A stretch of DNA of 64,000 nucleotides from CAVXHQ01 sp963761735 (GTDB lineage: Bacteria; Pseudomonadota; Alphaproteobacteria; Rhodobacterales; Rhodobacteraceae). Position 1 is the stretch's first letter, and every line of letters starts with the position of its first letter. The notes beneath the pieces are model-generated. The model made no database searches. It was not told the origin of the DNA and saw only the letters and a list, made by a program, of their open reading frames with translations. The stretch lies in NCBI GenBank assembly GCA_963761735.1, contig CAVXHQ010000005.1, positions 868,001 through 932,000 of the forward strand. The letters run 5' to 3'. Position numbers and translations under genes: made by a program. Shown one piece after another: positions 51,948-60,751 of the stretch.

Positions 51948-53372
51948 TCAGGGCTGCTGCGTCAGGACGCCGTGCGCCAGACGGACCACGGTGGCGCCGT
52001 CGGCTCGACCGGTCGTCGCGTCGCGGGACGGCTCGTTCCAGACGATGTAGACGTCGTCCTGCGCCGCCACCATGCGCGGAAACCCGATCGTGTGGCCCGA
52101 CGGGCTGATCGTCAGTGCAACCGGATCGCCGCATCCCGCCTCGGGCGTGGCGCGACAGATCAGCAGGGCCTCGCCCGCGGCGGTCCGTTCGAGCCAGCTG
52201 ACGAGGGCGGACCCGTCCGACAGCGCAACGACATCGACACCGCCGACCGGAGAGCCAAGGTCCAGCGGCAACGGTGCCGAGAAGCTGTCCCCCCCGTCGT
52301 CCGAAAACGCCATCCGCACCGCGGGTTCGCCGTTCGCCGCCGTGAACCAGACCAGGGCGACGTCGGTGCCGGAGGCGTCGATGGCCGGACCGTTCACCGG
52401 ACACCCGGGGATTTCCCACCCGTCCTGGCTCACCGGCTCGGGTTCCGACCATTGGCCGTCGATGCGCCGGACCAGCGAGATGTCCCGGATCTCGGCCTGC
52501 GTCCGGTCGCGGTAGGCCAGCAGGATCGTGCCGTCGTCCAATGCCGTCGCGGCGGTCTGACAGCACGAGCAGGTCCGCGCGTCGAGCGACAATTCCTGCG
52601 TCAACGTTCCGTCGGGCGACACCGTGGCGGTGCGCAGTTGCATGGCGTCATAGGTTTCCCCACCTTCGTTGTCGCGTCCGTCGAGCCACATGGCGACCAG
52701 GCCACCCGCACCGTCCGGCAGCAACGACACGAACCCGTGCTGCTGCTGGGTGCCGTCTCGATGCGGCAGGATCGGCGCACCCCAGGTTGCGCCATCGTCG
52801 CGGGAAAAGGCGATGTTGGTATCGTAGGCGAAATAGGAGTCGCCGTTCGTGCGCAGCCACTGGAAGGCAAGGGTTCCGTCCGGCAGCACGACGGAGGAGG
52901 GAAAATCCGCGTAATTGAGGAAGACGTCCTCCCCTTCGGCGACGGTGACGGGGTCGGACCAGTCCATACCGTCGAGGACCGCGATCCTGACGGCGGCGGA
53001 GGCCGGTCCGGTCGGTGCCATCCACGACATGGCGACCCGTCCATCCGGAAACACGGAGAGCGAGGGGCCTTCGGCGCCGCCGTCGATCGGAACCGCGACT
53101 TCTTCGAGGGTGTCGAATATCTGGGCCTGTGCCGGAATGCCCGTTGCGCCGAGCAGAACGGCACAGACACTCAGACCTGCCAGAGCGTTCAGGCGGCCCG
53201 ACGTCGGACGCAGACCCTGCCCGGACCGTTTGACCGCCCGCCGCAAGGTGACTGGCAGCTTTGCGCCGCCCGGCATCGGCGCTGAGCGCGCGGCCCTGCC
53301 CGAACCCGTCGACGACGGGCAGATGAGATCGAAGATCCGGTCGATCGCCGGGTGGTTAGCCGTATTCGGCAT
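51948..53372 (-). CDS. Sialidase-superfamily (BNR-type beta-propeller) exported protein
   Basis: A 474-residue protein. An unusual N-terminal extension of about 62 residues precedes a signal-like helix (LNALAGLSVCAVLLGATGIPAQAQ); the start at 53372 is well supported by aggag six bases upstream. The rest is a repeated beta-blade pattern with Asp-box-like turns (SRDDGATWGAP, SDDGGDSFSAP), as in sialidase-fold proteins. The Cys-rich TCSCCQTA and a lone GCPVNGPA are conserved-looking features that could bind a metal. Sialidase activity is not implied. It lies next to the copper locus, opposite in strand. Function unknown. Confidence 0.7.
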   Translation of the reverse strand: MPNTANHPAIDRIFDLICPSSTGSGRAARSAPMPGGAKLPVTLRRAVKRSGQGLRPTSGRLNALAGLSVCAVLLGATGIPAQAQIFDTLEEVAVPIDGGAEGPSLSVFPDGRVAMSWMAPTGPASAAVRIAVLDGMDWSDPVTVAEGEDVFLNYADFPSSVVLPDGTLAFQWLRTNGDSYFAYDTNIAFSRDDGATWGAPILPHRDGTQQQHGFVSLLPDGAGGLVAMWLDGRDNEGGETYDAMQLRTATVSPDGTLTQELSLDARTCSCCQTAATALDDGTILLAYRDRTQAEIRDISLVRRIDGQWSEPEPVSQDGWEIPGCPVNGPAIDASGTDVALVWFTAANGEPAVRMAFSDDGGDSFSAPLPLDLGSPVGGVDVVALSDGSALVSWLERTAAGEALLICRATPEAGCGDPVALTISPSGHTIGFPRMVAAQDDVYIVWNEPSRDATTGRADGATVVRLAHGVLTQQP

Positions 53373-53503
53373 GAAATTCTCCTGTCGCGCATCCCCGTTG
53401 AGAGATGCAGGCTCGCCGATACGCGCCCCGCACCGGTTCCTCCTTCCCGCGGGAAAGTCACCGGCATTGGTGCATCGACGCCGTTTGCAGAGCGTCGGCC
53501 CTG

Positions 53504-54079
53504 TCAGGCCTGGGGGTGCAGCGTCACCGTCGTTCCGAGCGGCACCCGGTCGTAGAGGTCGACGATATGGTCGTTCGTCAGCCGGGCGCAGCCGTTCGAC
53601 ACCGCGGTGCCGATCGTCCTCGGCGAATTGGTTCCGTGAATGCGCAGATAGGTGTCCCGACCGGCACCGTCATAGAGATAGAGGGCACGGGAACCGAGCG
53701 GATTGCTGGGTCCGCCCGGCATGCCGTCGGCATAGCGGGCGTAGCTGTTTGGATCGCGCCGGATCATCGCGTCCGTGGGCCGCCAACGGGGCCACTCGGC
53801 CTTGTAGGCGATGGTGAATACCCCCGGATGATACAGACCGGGCCTGCCGACGCCGATGCCATAGCGGATCGCCAGACCGTCGTTGAGCATGAAGTACAGA
53901 AAGAACGCGTTCGGATAGACGTGGATCTCGCCGGCGGGATCGTCGCGACGGGTGTTCACGAGTTGCGGCAGAAACGCCTCGGGAAACGTATATCCATGCG
54001 CGGCCGCCCGACTGCCGGGCAGTGCTGCCGCTGCCAATGTTGCGCCGACGAACTGGCGCCTGTTCAGCGAGTATCTCAT
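53504..54079 (-). CDS. L,D-transpeptidase (YkuD family) with Tat-like signal
   Basis: A 191-residue periplasmic enzyme. The N-terminus NRRQFVGATLAAAALPGSRAAA is a twin-arginine-like signal. The YkuD active site is complete: H148 in LRIHGTNSP and C164 in VSNGCARL. Family members crosslink peptidoglycan 3-3 or anchor proteins, using the Cys thiolate. PGLYHPGVFTIAYKAEWPRW is the usual preceding region. It is divergent from a second L,D-transpeptidase (54366) across a 286-bp region. Confidence 0.9.
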   Translation of the reverse strand: MRYSLNRRQFVGATLAAAALPGSRAAAHGYTFPEAFLPQLVNTRRDDPAGEIHVYPNAFFLYFMLNDGLAIRYGIGVGRPGLYHPGVFTIAYKAEWPRWRPTDAMIRRDPNSYARYADGMPGGPSNPLGSRALYLYDGAGRDTYLRIHGTNSPRTIGTAVSNGCARLTNDHIVDLYDRVPLGTTVTLHPQA

Positions 54080-54365
54080 CCATTACACCCCGTGTTCATC
54101 ATTGACCGCAAATATACGGCGCTCACATATCGGAGGGGCAATCGACATTGTCGTGAGCGATGTCGGATTTTCGCACGGGTTGGGCATTTGCAACAGGTTG
54201 AGACCGGTTCGCGCGGTCTTGCGCATTTTCCGAACCGTTGCCACCCCACACCTGCGGCGGAATGTTGCAGACGTCTGTCGGTTTTGTCATCGCGCGCCGC
54301 TTGACCTTCCCCCACTGTACTATGTTCAAAGGGTGAAAATAATCGAGTAGAATGGAGAACCGAGC

Positions 54366-54923
54366 ATGTCGAAACCAATCCTTTCCCGCCGCGCCCTTCT
54401 GACCGGAGCGGCCGCGGCCGGCACGGTCCTCTACGCGCCGGCTCTCGCGGCACAGGCAATCGATCGTAACATGTCGTCGTTCAGCCTGCACGAGTGGGGC
54501 GATCACTTCGACGCTCTGGGACAAGGCATCATCGTTTCCGATACCAACACCCGCGTCCTGCAGCACTGGACCGCCGAAGGCGAAATGCGCGTCTATCCGA
54601 CGTCCGTGCCCCTTACGGACGAGCTTACGCGCCGCGGCTATACCGAGGTGATCGAGAAGCGCGAGAATCCCAGCTGGGCGCCGACGCCGTCGATGCGCGA
54701 GCGCAATCCCGAATGGCCCGCTTTCGTGGCCGGGGGCGATCCGATCAATCCGCTCGGCACCCGCGCCCTGTATCTCAGCTGGCAGTATTACCGCATCCAC
54801 GGCACGCAGGACACGCGCAAGATCGGGCGTCGCTCGTCGAACGGCTGCATCGGCCTGTTCAGGGAGCACATCGAGGAAGTCTTCGACCGGACCCCGGTCG
54901 GAACGCAAGTGAAGCTGATTTGA
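54366..54923 (+). CDS. L,D-transpeptidase (YkuD family) with Tat-like signal, second copy
   Basis: A 185-residue YkuD protein with SRRALLTGAAAAGTVLYAP as export signal. Catalytic H145 (YRIHGTQD) and C161 (SSNGCIGL) are present; the residue after Cys-Ile is Gly rather than the usual Arg-containing C-x-R, a small departure. It differs a lot from the neighbouring copy, so it is not a recent duplicate. Ribosome site ggag lies eight bases before the ATG. It precedes the multicopper oxidase gene by 49 bases on the same strand and may be co-transcribed with it. Confidence 0.88.
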   Translation: MSKPILSRRALLTGAAAAGTVLYAPALAAQAIDRNMSSFSLHEWGDHFDALGQGIIVSDTNTRVLQHWTAEGEMRVYPTSVPLTDELTRRGYTEVIEKRENPSWAPTPSMRERNPEWPAFVAGGDPINPLGTRALYLSWQYYRIHGTQDTRKIGRRSSNGCIGLFREHIEEVFDRTPVGTQVKLI

Positions 54924-54972
54924 CGGGCCGGGGCTGATACCGGACGACCGATTCTATCCAGACGGAAGAAGA

Positions 54973-56379
54973 ATGATCCCTGTGAGAAGACGTGTGATGC
55001 CCACGCGACGCCTTGTGCTGGCAGGAGCGGCGTCGAGCCTGCTCATGCCGGCACTTGCCCGCGCGACGACACCCGTCACGGCGGAGCTGCGCGCGGTGCC
55101 CGGCCTGCGGCAACTGCTGCCGGAGGGCTATCCGCAGACCGAGGTCTGGGCCTTCGACGGAGCGGCGCCGGGTCCCGAAATCCGCGTGGCCCAAGGTGCG
55201 CGGGTGAAAAGACGGCTGGTCAACGACCTGCCGCAGCCCACCAGCGTGCATTGGCATGGCATCCGCATCGACAACGCGATGGACGGGGTGCCGGGTCTGA
55301 CGCAGGCCGCCACCGCGCCCGGTGAGACGTTCGACTATGATTTTGCCGTTCCCGACGCCGGCACCTATTGGTATCACGCGCACAACCGTTCGAACGAACA
55401 GGTTGCCCGCGGCCTCTACGGTGCGTTGATCGTCGAAGAGGCGGTAACGCCGGACGTGGACCGTGAGGAGGTTCTGATCCTCGACGACTGGCTGATGCGC
55501 GAAACCGGAGAAATCGACCCCGATTTCGACGCGGCGATGGACCGCTCGCATGCCGGGCGGATGGGCAATTTCATCACGACGAACGGCACCTACGCCCTGA
55601 CGCTGCCCGCCCGCGCGAACGAACGGCTGCGTCTGCGGATCGTCAATGCGTCCAATGCCCGGATCTTTCCGCTGGCCGTGCAGGGGATGACGGGTTGGAT
55701 CGTCGCCCTCGACGGCATGCCACTTCCGGAACCGGAACGTCTGGTCGGCGAAATCGTCCTTGGGCCGGGACAGCGCGCCGACCTGATCGCCGATATCACC
55801 GCATCTGACGGAGAGGTGGCGGCGCTCGTCCGGCTGACCGAGGATACGCCGCAGCCTCAGGTCGTCTTTGCCGTCGAAGGGGCAATGTCCGGCGCCGCAC
55901 GCCCCGCACCGGGCGCGCTTCCGCCCAATCCGCACGGTGCGATGCCCGATCTTGCCGCCGCCACGCAGGCGCGTCTGGTGATGGAGGGGGGTGCGATGGG
56001 CGGCCTCGATGCCGCGATCCTCGAGGGGGACCGCCGCGCCTTTGGCGAGATCGCACGCGAAAACATGTTCTGGGCGTTCAACGGCGTGGTCGGGATGACC
56101 GATGCGCCGCTGATCGACGCGGCTCCCGGCGAGAGCATTGTCCTGACGATTGCCAACGAAACGGTCTTTCCGCACGCCATGCACCTGCACGGCATGCATT
56201 TCCGCGAGGTTCTGGCGGACCGGACTGTCGGCCCGTTGCGCGATACGCTGCTGGTCGGCGCGCGCGAGACGCGGGCCATCGCCTTCGTCGCGGATAACCC
56301 CGGTGACTGGCTCTACCATTGCCACATGCTTTCACACGCCGCTGCCGGAATGATGACATGGATCAGGGTGCGCGGATGA
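54973..56379 (+). CDS. Multicopper oxidase 1 (CueO/laccase-like)
   Basis: A 468-residue three-domain multicopper oxidase exported by a Tat-like signal (RRLVLAGAASSLLMPALA). All four copper motifs are visible: HWHG (93-96), WYHAH (133-137), HAMHLHG (401-407) and HCHMLSHAAAGM (449-460); the last supplies the type 1 Cys, His and Met ligands. It would oxidise Cu(I) or organic substrates in the periplasm and reduce O2 to water. No Met-rich insert is seen. Its stop overlaps the start of a cytochrome c gene (ATGA at 56376), implying tight functional coupling. Confidence 0.93.
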   Translation: MIPVRRRVMPTRRLVLAGAASSLLMPALARATTPVTAELRAVPGLRQLLPEGYPQTEVWAFDGAAPGPEIRVAQGARVKRRLVNDLPQPTSVHWHGIRIDNAMDGVPGLTQAATAPGETFDYDFAVPDAGTYWYHAHNRSNEQVARGLYGALIVEEAVTPDVDREEVLILDDWLMRETGEIDPDFDAAMDRSHAGRMGNFITTNGTYALTLPARANERLRLRIVNASNARIFPLAVQGMTGWIVALDGMPLPEPERLVGEIVLGPGQRADLIADITASDGEVAALVRLTEDTPQPQVVFAVEGAMSGAARPAPGALPPNPHGAMPDLAAATQARLVMEGGAMGGLDAAILEGDRRAFGEIARENMFWAFNGVVGMTDAPLIDAAPGESIVLTIANETVFPHAMHLHGMHFREVLADRTVGPLRDTLLVGARETRAIAFVADNPGDWLYHCHMLSHAAAGMMTWIRVRG

Positions 56380-56831
56380 GATGGGTCCTGCTTTCGGGTG
56401 CCGCCGCCGTGGCGGCCGTAGCCCTGTTCGCCGGTCTCGGCGGTGCCGAGGTCGCGACTGCCGTCGCGCCCGCGTCGGTCGATATCGCTGCCGGGGAACA
56501 GCTTTACGCAGCAAGCTGCGCTGCCTGTCACGGCGCGAACCTCGAGGGTCAGGGCGACTGGCGCAGCCCCGGCCCGGACGGCCGGCTGCCACCGCCACCG
56601 CATGACGCCTCGGGCCATACCTGGCACCACAGCGACGATGTGCTCTACACCTACGTCGCTCTGGGGGGGCGCGAAATGCTGGCGCGTGAGGGAATGGAGT
56701 TCGACAGCGGCATGCCCGGTTTCGCGGATGTCCTGTCCGAACAGGAGATCTGGGACATCCTCGCGTTCATCAAATCCACCTGGGGCGACCGCGAACGCGA
56801 AACGCAGGCGGCCCGGTCCGGCGCACCGTGA
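56376..56831 (+). CDS. Mono-heme c-type cytochrome
   Basis: A 151-residue periplasmic cytochrome. The signal/anchor helix VLLSGAAAVAAVALFAGLGG is followed by the heme site CAACHGAN and a distal Met candidate in FDSGMPGFADVLSEQEIWDI, the class I cytochrome c pattern. It is translated with multicopper oxidase 1 and could carry electrons to or from it or to the terminal oxidase. Many copper-resistance loci with this pair exist in alphaproteobacteria. Start at 56376 by overlap with the previous stop. Confidence 0.9.
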   Translation: MRWVLLSGAAAVAAVALFAGLGGAEVATAVAPASVDIAAGEQLYAASCAACHGANLEGQGDWRSPGPDGRLPPPPHDASGHTWHHSDDVLYTYVALGGREMLAREGMEFDSGMPGFADVLSEQEIWDILAFIKSTWGDRERETQAARSGAP

Positions 56832-56877
56832 CACGCAAAGAGATCCCGTTCGACGTCAACCTGTCAGGAAAATCCAT

Positions 56878-57603
56878 ATGAAAAATGCCATCTTCGCTGC
56901 CATCGCGATGCTTCTCGTCGCGGGTTCCGTCACGGCGCAGGAATTGACCGAGGACGACGTCAAACGTCTGGCCCTCGAGGCGATCCTCGAAAACCCCGAG
57001 ATCATCTTCGAGGCGGTCGCGGTCCTGGAAGAGCGTGAACGCGCCGCACAGGCGGCCGGTGTCAGCGCCCTGCTCGAACAACAGGGCGATTTGCTGCGCA
57101 ACGACCCGAATGCACCCGTTCTCGGCAGTCCGGACGGGGACGTCACGGTGATCGAATTCTTTGATTACAACTGTCCCTACTGCAAACAGGTCATGCCCGA
57201 GGTGCAGACACTCATCGACGGCGATCCGAACGTCCGCGTCGTCTATCGCGAGTGGCCGATACTGGGCGAGGGCAGCGTGTTTGCTGCGCGCGCGGCCCTT
57301 GCCGCACGGGTCCAGGGCAAATACGAAGCATTCCACTGGGCGTTGATGGGCCAGCGCGGACGGATCGAAGAGCCGGTCGTGCTGCGGATTGCGGCCGACG
57401 TCGGGTTGGACATCGACCAGTTGCTGCGGGACATGGACGCCCCCGAGGTCGACGAACACATCGCGACATCGAACACCCTGGCAAGCTCCCTCGGCTTCAG
57501 CGGAACACCGTCTTTCGTGATCGGCGACACGCTGATCCCCGGCTTCGTCGAAGCAGCGGTCCTTGAACAAAGCGTTGCGGACGCCAGGGACGCGATTGAA
57601 TGA
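56878..57603 (+). CDS. DsbA-family thiol:disulfide oxidoreductase
   Basis: A 241-residue periplasmic protein with a cleavable signal (about 1-20, LLVAGSVTAQE), an N-terminal helical region (about 25-75) and a thioredoxin-fold domain with CPYC (99-102) in FFDYNCPYCKQVMPEV. The cis-Pro loop is SGTPSFVIG. The layout matches Com1/BdbD-like DsbA proteins. It could oxidise or protect Cys residues in copper enzymes, cytochromes or the L,D-transpeptidases. Its stop overlaps the next start (57600), so it is part of the copper operon. Confidence 0.92.
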   Translation: MKNAIFAAIAMLLVAGSVTAQELTEDDVKRLALEAILENPEIIFEAVAVLEERERAAQAAGVSALLEQQGDLLRNDPNAPVLGSPDGDVTVIEFFDYNCPYCKQVMPEVQTLIDGDPNVRVVYREWPILGEGSVFAARAALAARVQGKYEAFHWALMGQRGRIEEPVVLRIAADVGLDIDQLLRDMDAPEVDEHIATSNTLASSLGFSGTPSFVIGDTLIPGFVEAAVLEQSVADARDAIE

Positions 57604-58118
57604 ACGAACCGGGTTTCAGCAGCCGGGATCGTCCGGTTGCAAGGACCGTTCGCCGGTTTCGGCAGCGGTACGGGGACCTTGCCGTCCGGACCGGAGGGTT
57701 CGCGCGTGGCAAGGCGCAGTTCGGATTTTTGCTGGTTCTTCTGTTTGTCGTGGCGACAATGATGCAACATATGGCTGTGGAACCCGCTCAATCGGAGTCG
57801 GTCGAAACCATTGCGCTAAGTGTGCAGACGGCGCCGCCTCGTTCCGGAAGCAGTGGCATGGCGGCGATGGACCTGATTGCCTGCGGCATCGCCTGCACCG
57901 GAGGAAATGCGGGGCTCGGCGCACCGCAGGGCGTTCAGTCGGAGTTGTTTTTGGGGCAGTCTCCGGATGTCGACCATCCGGCTTGCTGTCCTCGAATACC
58001 GAAACGAACCGCCCGAACGCCCACCACCGTCGTCTTGAGATGTAGCGAGGCGCATCGAAGTGCTCCTCATTTTCATTTTTTCGCGCCGCGACAGGCGCAA
58101 TACGGACGATATCAATGA
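57600..58118 (+). CDS. Unknown protein of the copper locus, one membrane segment
   Basis: A 172-residue open frame with ATGA overlaps at both ends (57600 with the DsbA-like stop, 58115 with the next oxidase), which argues that it is really translated. One hydrophobic helix, FGFLLVLLFVVATMMQHMAV, follows a basic N-terminus. The later part has scattered Cys and His (LIACGIACTGG, DHPACCPR) and a His-rich end (SAPHFHFFAP). The plan recalls DUF2946-like small proteins found near copper genes, but the match is not firm. I give no function. Confidence 0.6.
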   Translation: MNEPGFSSRDRPVARTVRRFRQRYGDLAVRTGGFARGKAQFGFLLVLLFVVATMMQHMAVEPAQSESVETIALSVQTAPPRSGSSGMAAMDLIACGIACTGGNAGLGAPQGVQSELFLGQSPDVDHPACCPRIPKRTARTPTTVVLRCSEAHRSAPHFHFFAPRQAQYGRYQ

Positions 58119-59677
58119 CACATGCATTCACACGCCGCGGTTTCCTCGGCACGGCCGCCGCACTGGCCGCCAGCACCGCGTTGCCGCGTACCGGTTTCGC
58201 GCAGACAAGCCCGATGCGCCTGGCGGCAACGACCCGGGTCCTCGACATCGACGGGCGGGCGGCCACGGTCTACGGGCTCACCAACCACCTCGGAGAGCAG
58301 GGTCTGGTCCTCGATCCGGGTCAGCGTTTCGCGGTCGACCTGACCAACGATCTCGACGTCGAGACGATCATCCACTGGCACGGTCAGATCCCGCCCAACG
58401 ACCAGGACGGCGTGCCGAACATCGGCATTCCAAAGCTGCAACCGGGTGAAACCCGTTCCTATGACTTTGCCTCACTGCCCGGAACGCACTGGATGCACAG
58501 TCACGTCCCGGTGCAGGAAATGGCCCTGCTTGCCGCACCGCTGATCGTGCGGCGGCCCGAAGATGTGGCCGCCGACCGTCAGGAAGTGACGATATTCCTG
58601 CACGATTTCTCGTTCCGCGCGCCCGAAGAGGTGCTGGCCGAAATCATCGGCGGCGTGCCGCATGATGCGGCGGCGACGGATGGCATGGACATGGGCGGCA
58701 TGAACATGGGCGGCGGCGATGCCATGGCCGGCATGGACATGGGCACCATGAACATGGATGGCATGGACATGGGTGGTGCCGACGCGATGGCCGGCATGAA
58801 CATGGGCGGCGCCACCACGGGCGGCATGGATATGGGCGGCGGCGCGATGGCCGGCATGGAGATGGATCTCAACGATTTCGACTTCGACGCCTACCTCGCC
58901 AACGACCGGACGCTGTCGGACCCCGAGGTCGTCACTGTCGACCGCGGCGGGCGGGTGCGCCTGCGGGTGGTGAACGCGGCCGCCGCGACCTCGTTCTGGA
59001 TCGACACCGGCGGTCTGCCCGCGCGTCTCGTGGCCGTCGACGGGCACGAGATCGTGCCGCTGGACGGCACCCGCTTTGGCCTGGCGATGGCGCAACGCCT
59101 CGACATCGAGGTCGATCTGCCGGGCGAGGGCGCATGGCCGATCCTGGCGCTGCGCGAGGGCGCGCGCGAACGCACCGGCATCGTGCTGGCCACCCCGGGC
59201 GCGCAGGTCGCGCGTCTGTCGGGCATGTCGGACACCGCGGCACCGCCGTTCGACATCGACCTCGCGCAGGAGATGCTGCTGCTCGACGCCAGATCGTCGC
59301 TTGCGGTCCGTCCCGCCGACCGGGCGCAGATGGTCATGCTGGGCGGCGGCATGGACCCCTATCGCTGGACCATCGACGGGCAGACCTGGGGCACGCACCG
59401 CCCGATCGAGGCACGCTCGGGCGAGCGGGTGGAACTGACGTTCCACAACATGTCGATGATGGGGCATCCGATGCACCTGCACGGCCACGTTTTTCAGGTG
59501 GTGAACCTGAATGGCCGTGCCGTTAAGGGGGCGATGCGAGATACGGTCTATGTGCCGCCGATGGCGATGATGACCGTCGCGCTGGACGCGGGCGATGCGG
59601 GTCGGTGGATGCTGCATTGTCACCATATGCCGCATCTGTCGTCCGGCATGATGACCGAGCTGATCGTGACGGCTTGA
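58115..59677 (+). CDS. Multicopper oxidase 2 (CopA type) with Met-rich insert
   Basis: A 520-residue multicopper oxidase with a Tat signal (RRGFLGTAAALAASTALPRT). Copper motifs: HWHG (87-90), HWMHSH (125-130), HPMHLHGHVF and HCHHMPHLSSGMM near the C-terminus. Between domains, residues about 191-250 are made of repeats such as MDMGGMNMGGGDAMAGM with about 19 Met. Such segments bind Cu(I) or Cu(II) in CopA/PcoA proteins. It would oxidise or sequester copper in the periplasm. It ends the first half of the copper operon; a stem-loop follows. Confidence 0.94.
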   Translation: MTHAFTRRGFLGTAAALAASTALPRTGFAQTSPMRLAATTRVLDIDGRAATVYGLTNHLGEQGLVLDPGQRFAVDLTNDLDVETIIHWHGQIPPNDQDGVPNIGIPKLQPGETRSYDFASLPGTHWMHSHVPVQEMALLAAPLIVRRPEDVAADRQEVTIFLHDFSFRAPEEVLAEIIGGVPHDAAATDGMDMGGMNMGGGDAMAGMDMGTMNMDGMDMGGADAMAGMNMGGATTGGMDMGGGAMAGMEMDLNDFDFDAYLANDRTLSDPEVVTVDRGGRVRLRVVNAAAATSFWIDTGGLPARLVAVDGHEIVPLDGTRFGLAMAQRLDIEVDLPGEGAWPILALREGARERTGIVLATPGAQVARLSGMSDTAAPPFDIDLAQEMLLLDARSSLAVRPADRAQMVMLGGGMDPYRWTIDGQTWGTHRPIEARSGERVELTFHNMSMMGHPMHLHGHVFQVVNLNGRAVKGAMRDTVYVPPMAMMTVALDAGDAGRWMLHCHHMPHLSSGMMTELIVTA

Positions 59678-59711
59678 CGCAGATCGTCAACCGGGCGTCA
59701 CGGTCGGCCTT

Positions 59712-59740
59712 TCGGGGCGGGGGGAAACCTCCCGCCCCGA
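59712..59740 (+). terminator. Strong GC stem-loop after multicopper oxidase 2
   Basis: Perfect 10-bp arms tcggggcggg (59712-59721) and cccgccccga (59731-59740) enclosing gggaaacct. No T run follows, so it may be a partial terminator or an mRNA stabiliser splitting the copper operon into two expression units. Confidence 0.6.
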
Positions 59741-59899
59741 CGCAGGCGCTGCGCCATTCGGCCCGCGTCCTGTAAAAAGCCTTGCCCTTCCATCGCTGGA
59801 AGGTGCGAAGGGGAAAAAATGCGGTTCCCCCGATTCGGGGACGTGCCGATAAAACCCACAGCCGTACTAAAGCGGCGCGCGGCAACGAGGAAGCAGCAG

Positions 59900-60376
59900 A
59901 TGAGAACAGCACTGATCGGAATGGCCGCCATCGCGCTTGCCGCCGCCGCCTGGGTCGCCTTTATGTGGAACGAGGATGATCCCATGTCCGGCATGGGCGG
60001 CATGGGCGGCGACATGACGGACGGCGACGGCACGATGGACATGGCGTCCGCCGGGGCGCTCGCCGACGTCGTGGTGCCCGCGGCGCTGTCCGCAGAGGCC
60101 GAGACCGGCAAGGCCTATTACGAGGCCGTCTGCAGTGCCTGCCACGGCGCGAACGCCGCCGGTCAGGACGGTGTCGCCCCGCCGCTGGTCCACACGATCT
60201 ATGAGCCGTCGCACCACGGCGACGCGGCTTTCGCCTCTGCGGCCCGCAACGGCGTGACGCAGCATCACTGGTCGTTCGGCAACATGCCTCCCGTCCAGGA
60301 GCTGCTGACCGACGGCGAGATCGGCTCGATCGTTGCCTACGTCCGCGAACTTCAGCGTGCGAACGGCATAAACTGA
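59900..60376 (+). CDS. c-type cytochrome with Met-rich N-terminal segment
   Basis: A 158-residue cytochrome. An N-terminal membrane anchor (LIGMAAIALAAAAWVAFMW) is followed by a Met/Asp/Gly-rich stretch (about residues 29-50: DDPMSGMGGMGGDMTDGDGT, then MDM) and a class I cytochrome domain with CSACHGAN. A distal Met candidate is in FGNMPPVQELLTD. The Met-rich part resembles the copper-binding insert of multicopper oxidase 2. I infer a copper-aware electron carrier. It overlaps the next start by an ATGA junction at 60374-60378. Confidence 0.9.
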   Translation: MRTALIGMAAIALAAAAWVAFMWNEDDPMSGMGGMGGDMTDGDGTMDMASAGALADVVVPAALSAEAETGKAYYEAVCSACHGANAAGQDGVAPPLVHTIYEPSHHGDAAFASAARNGVTQHHWSFGNMPPVQELLTDGEIGSIVAYVRELQRANGIN

Positions 60377-60696
60377 TGCACCTGCACGCGGTTGGATGCC
60401 GGATCTGGTCGGGCGTCGTGATCTGCGTCGTCGCTGCCGTGCTCTTGCTCGGCACCGGCCCGGCGACAGGCGCGCCGGATCGCGCCCATGTCGTGTCCCA
60501 TACGGCCCCGGATGCGTATCAGCCCGCCGACCTTGCCGGATGCCATGCCGTCGGCGCCTGCCATCCGATCTCGACAGCCGCACCGCTGGAGCCGGCACCC
60601 TTTGCCCCGGTCCGTTCGGGGCTGTCCCGTCCCGCACGCAGCGACATTCGCCGTGGCATCGCCAACGGTTTCGACACCCCGCCGCCCCGCGCCTGA
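60376..60696 (+). CDS. Unknown small exported or membrane protein of the copper locus
   Basis: A 106-residue frame starting in a TGATG overlap with the cytochrome before it. It has one hydrophobic helix (WSGVVICVVAAVLLLGTGPA) that could be an anchor or signal. Afterwards come CHAVGACHP, a two-Cys two-His motif that could bind metal, and the end NGFDTPPPRA. I do not recognise a family. The start position, base composition and placement between cytochrome genes support a real gene. Confidence 0.58.
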   Translation: MHLHAVGCRIWSGVVICVVAAVLLLGTGPATGAPDRAHVVSHTAPDAYQPADLAGCHAVGACHPISTAAPLEPAPFAPVRSGLSRPARSDIRRGIANGFDTPPPRA

Positions 60697-60751
60697 GGCT
60701 CTTTCGGCGGCGCGATCGCCGCACCAAGGCAACAGGCAAACAGGTAGACCC

